Part shown: positions 61,435 to 64,000 of the stretch, piece after piece | Layout of the letters: the number at the start of each line of letters is the position of its first letter | Numbering within the stretch: position 1 is the first letter of the stretch | Assembly: GCF_964291045.1 (NCBI RefSeq) | Contig: NZ_OZ197277.1 | Span: 1,679,984-1,743,983, forward strand | Reading direction: 5' to 3' | DNA: 64,000 nt | Source: PALSA-1444 sp964291045 | GTDB taxonomy: Bacteria > Chlamydiota > Chlamydiia > Chlamydiales > Rhabdochlamydiaceae | The notes under the pieces: generated by a model | What the model saw: the letters and a program-made list of their open reading frames with translations, nothing else | Told to the model about the DNA's origin: nothing | The model's database searches: none | Made by a program: the position numbers and the translations under genes

Positions 61435-61697
61435 TTTTTTAAGAGGAGTTGATAGCTGTTTAGCGCGCTCTCTTTTTTAATGAAAAAGTGAGGCGCTATC
61501 TTTAGTTATACCATTTTTCTCATTAAGGCAAGATCTGTATCTTGCTAAAGCTCTCATCAAGAGCTCATCTTAGAGACTTAATAAAAATATAGTCTTATCT
61601 ATCCGAACAAATCGGTATCAATTAAAATAGATTTTATCTTTTTTAAGAAAAGACGTTAATAACCTCTATATTGTGTATTTAACTCGGAGAAGGATGT

Positions 61698-62564
61698 ATG
61701 TTCAAAGGTTCTATCACAGCTTTAGTAACCCCCTTTAAAGAAAATCAAGATGTCGATTTTCTGCAGTTAACAAGGCTTATTGAACTGCAAATCGAGGCAA
61801 AAACAGATGCCCTTGTGTGTTGCGGAACAACAGGAGAGTCTCCAACGCTCTCTGATGAAGAACATTTTCTTATCTTTGAAACCGCTGTCAAAACCGCAAG
61901 AGGCCGTATTCCTATCATTGCAGGAACAGGAACGTTTAGCACAGCGCATACGGTTTATAGAACACAAGAGGCTTTTAAAAGAGGCGTTGATGCAGCACTT
62001 GTTATTGTGCCTTACTACAATAGACCAAGTTTTGAAGGGTGTTTAGCGCACTTTGCAGCATTGGATCATGTAGGCCTTCCCCTCATCATTTATCACCACC
62101 CAGGAAGAACAGGGGTGACTTTGCAAGATCAGGAGCTTGCCACTTTAGGAGATTTACCCTCTGTGATCGGAATTAAAGAAGCATCAGGAAGCTGTGATAC
62201 CATCCGGTTTCTTCATCAAAACACCTCTCTTAAGATCTACTCAGGAGATGATGCTCTTGCCTTTTCTCATCTAGAAGCAGGAGCGGATGGGGTGATTTCA
62301 ATTGTCTCCAATATTTTACCTGGCAGCTGGAGAGATATGATTCATGCGTTCTGTGAACACGATTTCATCACCTCGGAGACCATTTTTGAAAGAATGCTTC
62401 CCCTTTGTAAAGCGCTTGTCATGGAAACAAACCCTCAAGGGATTAAATACGCGCTCTCTTTAGTTGGAGATACGCTTGATGTGATGAGACTTCCTCTCAT
62501 ACCGCCTAAATACTCCACTCAATTACATATTCAAGCTGTTTTAAATTCTTTTAAAACAGGTTAA
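61698..62564 (+). CDS. dapA: 4-hydroxy-tetrahydrodipicolinate synthase DapA
   Basis: DapA condenses pyruvate with aspartate semialdehyde in the lysine/diaminopimelate pathway that feeds peptidoglycan. This 288-residue class I aldolase has CGTTGESPTLSDEEH (about 42-56), the Schiff-base lysine in GIKEASGSCD (about 162), the conserved YYNRPS (about 107) and IIYHHPGRTGV (about 132), in which His-His replaces the more usual Asn-Val before PGRT. A good ribosome-binding site, GGAG, precedes the ATG. It is the only lysine-pathway gene in the window, monocistronic. Confidence 0.93.
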   Translation: MFKGSITALVTPFKENQDVDFLQLTRLIELQIEAKTDALVCCGTTGESPTLSDEEHFLIFETAVKTARGRIPIIAGTGTFSTAHTVYRTQEAFKRGVDAALVIVPYYNRPSFEGCLAHFAALDHVGLPLIIYHHPGRTGVTLQDQELATLGDLPSVIGIKEASGSCDTIRFLHQNTSLKIYSGDDALAFSHLEAGADGVISIVSNILPGSWRDMIHAFCEHDFITSETIFERMLPLCKALVMETNPQGIKYALSLVGDTLDVMRLPLIPPKYSTQLHIQAVLNSFKTG

Positions 62565-62567
62565 ATC

Positions 62568-63449
62568 TTAAAGCGTATCTCCCCACTCAAGCTTTCCTGC
62601 TCTTTTAAAAAGGGCGTTTTCACTCTTTGTGATCACCTCTGTTTTGATCCCTTCATCTGTACAAAGGGTCAGCTTCAAATGCCCTTTTAATTTTAAAGGG
62701 TTTTTTAAAAGTCTTGGTTGACTGGCTGTCCGGGGCTTTTTAGAAACGATGAGGTAGCTGTATTTTTCATCTTCATACCCAAGTGAGGCATCTTTCATCC
62801 ACTGATGCTCCCAGCTTCTTTCAAGCCTTACTCCAAAGTGACACCAGGACCCGGGGTCTCCCTTCAAAGGGCACGCATTTTTATGGGGACAAGGAGCTAG
62901 GATATGCGCTCCTTGTTGTAAAAGAGCCTCTCTTGCTTTTAAAATGGCTCTAAACCCTTTAGGAGTTCCTGGTTCGATGATGATGAGGCACTCTTTTGCC
63001 GACTCTAGCGCTTTTTCTAAAACAGATAAAGATAAAATCTCTCCCCACGAATAAGAAAATACAACGAGATCATGAGAAGAAAATGTTTCTCCCTGACCTG
63101 CTGGCTCATTTTTCCACACAATAGGCTCTAGCTTAAGTCTTTCTTTTCCAAGCCTAACAAACTCTCTATCTATTTCAATGAACTCTGCTGATTTAAGCTG
63201 AGGAAACTGCTGTTTAGCTGGATACCAAGAAGAGCCAGGACCTGATCCTATATCTAGGTATGATTCAATAGTAATGTTTGATACTTCTTGAAAAACTCTT
63301 GCTAAAACAGATTCAGTGGCAGGAAGTCTTGTGATGAGATACGCTTTTCGATCTTCTTCTGATCTTAAGTAAGGCGTATCGCTATTTCGGTACCTTTCAG
63401 AAAGAGCTTTGGCTGCTTTTTTAAGAGTTGCTAAAGAAGCGTCTTTCAT
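62568..63449 (-). CDS. Rsm22-family small-subunit methyltransferase-like protein
   Basis: This 293-residue protein has a Rossmann methyltransferase core with a SAM site YLDIGSGPGSSWYPAKQQFP (about 64-83) and EFIEIDREFVRLG. The C-terminal half holds the Rsm22 cysteine pattern: CPHKNACPLKGDPGSWCHF (about 194-212), where Cys ligands are suited to an iron-sulfur cluster. Rsm22/METTL17 proteins act in small ribosomal subunit assembly, in mitochondria and some bacteria. It follows tRNA-Pro on the same strand and converges on dapA with 3 bases between stop codons. Confidence 0.85.
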   Translation of the reverse strand: MKDASLATLKKAAKALSERYRNSDTPYLRSEEDRKAYLITRLPATESVLARVFQEVSNITIESYLDIGSGPGSSWYPAKQQFPQLKSAEFIEIDREFVRLGKERLKLEPIVWKNEPAGQGETFSSHDLVVFSYSWGEILSLSVLEKALESAKECLIIIEPGTPKGFRAILKAREALLQQGAHILAPCPHKNACPLKGDPGSWCHFGVRLERSWEHQWMKDASLGYEDEKYSYLIVSKKPRTASQPRLLKNPLKLKGHLKLTLCTDEGIKTEVITKSENALFKRAGKLEWGDTL

Positions 63450-63494
63450 GTGAAGGAAAACCCCTTTTTAACACGTTCATGATCTATAAAACAA

Positions 63495-63569
63495 TCTGAG
63501 TGGGAGGATTCGAACCTCCGACCCCTAACACCCCATGCTAGTGCGCTAGCCAAGCTGCGCTACACCCAG
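63495..63569 (-). tRNA. tRNA-Pro (anticodon GGG)
   Basis: On the minus strand a full cloverleaf forms: acceptor CTGGGTG with CACTCAG (C1-G72 as usual for tRNA-Pro), D arm GCGC with GCGC, anticodon stem CTAGC with GTTAG around loop ATGGGGT (anticodon GGG), and T arm GGAGG-TTCGAAT-CCTCC. It ends with A as discriminator and no encoded CCA. It starts only 6 bases after the stop codon of the upstream small gene. Confidence 0.96.
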
Positions 63570-63575
63570 AAAAAA

Positions 63576-63830
63576 TTAAATTCTTGCAAGTCCTTCGAAT
63601 TCAAATTCAGCTTTTTTGAATTCACTGACTCCGATACGCGCGCACTCTTCAATGATTTTTTCCAAAGGATCTGTCGCTTGAAGTTCTGCAGCAGAGATAT
63701 CAACAGAAATGGATGCGGAAAAGTTCACCCCTCTACGGAGTCCTTTAACGATAAAGTTAGCATACATCGTCTCTTTTTTCTTAGAGATGTTTTTAAAACG
63801 AATCAAGTTGTTTTCTGCGAGATCTTTCAC
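63576..63830 (-). CDS. Small protein of unknown function, upstream of tRNA-Pro
   Basis: The frame starts with GTG at 63828-63830 (84 residues), AGGG lying upstream; an internal ATG at 63765-63767 (63 residues) is an alternative. The sequence is soluble with a mixed alpha/beta look and a strand-rich half (YANFIVKGLRRGVNFSASIS) followed by two helices (DPLEKIIEECARIGVSEFKK). No family can be named. Coding composition and the close tRNA suggest a real gene transcribed together with tRNA-Pro. It is followed at the window end by 170 bases in which I see no gene. Confidence 0.55.
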   Translation of the reverse strand: MKDLAENNLIRFKNISKKKETMYANFIVKGLRRGVNFSASISVDISAAELQATDPLEKIIEECARIGVSEFKKAEFEFEGLARI

Positions 63831-64000
63831 GATTAACCCTTTGCGTGTTTAAATGATGCTAATAGCCTCATCCAAAATAGATACAAGATCGTAAAACCCC
63901 TTGCTTGTTTCTGTCAAGGATGAACTCTTGTAAAAACCGTCTTCTCCTGGAAGAAAAAAATCAAGCTATGAAAGCAAAATATTTTAAAAAAATGATGCAT

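Overview
The window comes from a member of the phylum Chlamydiota, most likely an environmental family of the Parachlamydiales (Simkaniaceae- or Rhabdochlamydiaceae-like) rather than Chlamydia itself. The reasons are gene content and order. There is a chlamydial type III secretion cluster (a CT560-like gene, then sctL-sctR-sctS-sctT), a sufB-sufC-sufD-sufS operon, thrS followed by a chromosomal parA and a pGP6-D-like gene, rpoD near rpsT, an mreC-like gene next to an aromatic aminotransferase, and a gspD-gspE-gspF-gspG cluster. It also carries an Lpg1974/MOMP-like porin and eukaryote-like repeat proteins (TPR, LRR-like, MORN-like, STAND NTPase) typical of amoeba- or arthropod-associated chlamydiae. 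The family is inferred; no 16S rRNA gene is present.

Layout. 1-3154: inner-membrane part of the injectisome. 3155-4612: MOMP-like porin with a long leader and a strong terminator. 4619-9220: Fe-S cluster assembly on the minus strand. 9380-10797: a prepilin-like gene overlapped by a membrane-anchored partner. 11004-15718: amino-acid antiporter, unknown membrane protein, MutY, and a sigma-54 promoter driving a coiled-coil gene and a CDP-glycerol transferase-like gene. 15936-21577: AT-rich accessory stretch with a small acidic secreted protein, a STAND NTPase with TPRs and a nucleotidyltransferase-TPR protein. 21964-33418: conserved core (mreC, aminotransferase, tRNA-Ala, rpoD, rpsT, recD, pGP6-D-like, parA, thrS). 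33419-37565: second accessory stretch, with a 720-residue LRR-like protein built of about 26 near-identical 21-residue units and a decayed ISAs1-type insertion sequence that still has terminal inverted repeats. 37663-46425: outer-membrane proteins, a glycine-zipper lipoprotein, a DMT transporter and a TPR/VWA-like envelope pair. 46529-51287: rsmD, an AAA_14/DUF4143 ATPase preceded by five copies of a 32-bp repeat, and a large secreted MORN-like protein. 51474-58736: type II secretion operon. 58934-63830: small membrane proteins, MFS transporter, dapA, an Rsm22-type methyltransferase, tRNA-Pro and a small conserved-looking protein.

Much of the window serves the envelope and secretion: type III export, type II-like export, porins, lipoprotein, MreC, DapA (diaminopimelate supply) and several secreted repeat proteins that could act at the host interface. 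The most noteworthy signals are the sigma-54 promoter at 14159, the 32-bp iteron-like array at 48481, the LRR-like array at 34232, the STAND/nucleotidyltransferase pair at 16425-21577, and three prepilin-like proteins that all lack glycine at the cleavage position. All family assignments were made by eye from motifs; no database search was run.
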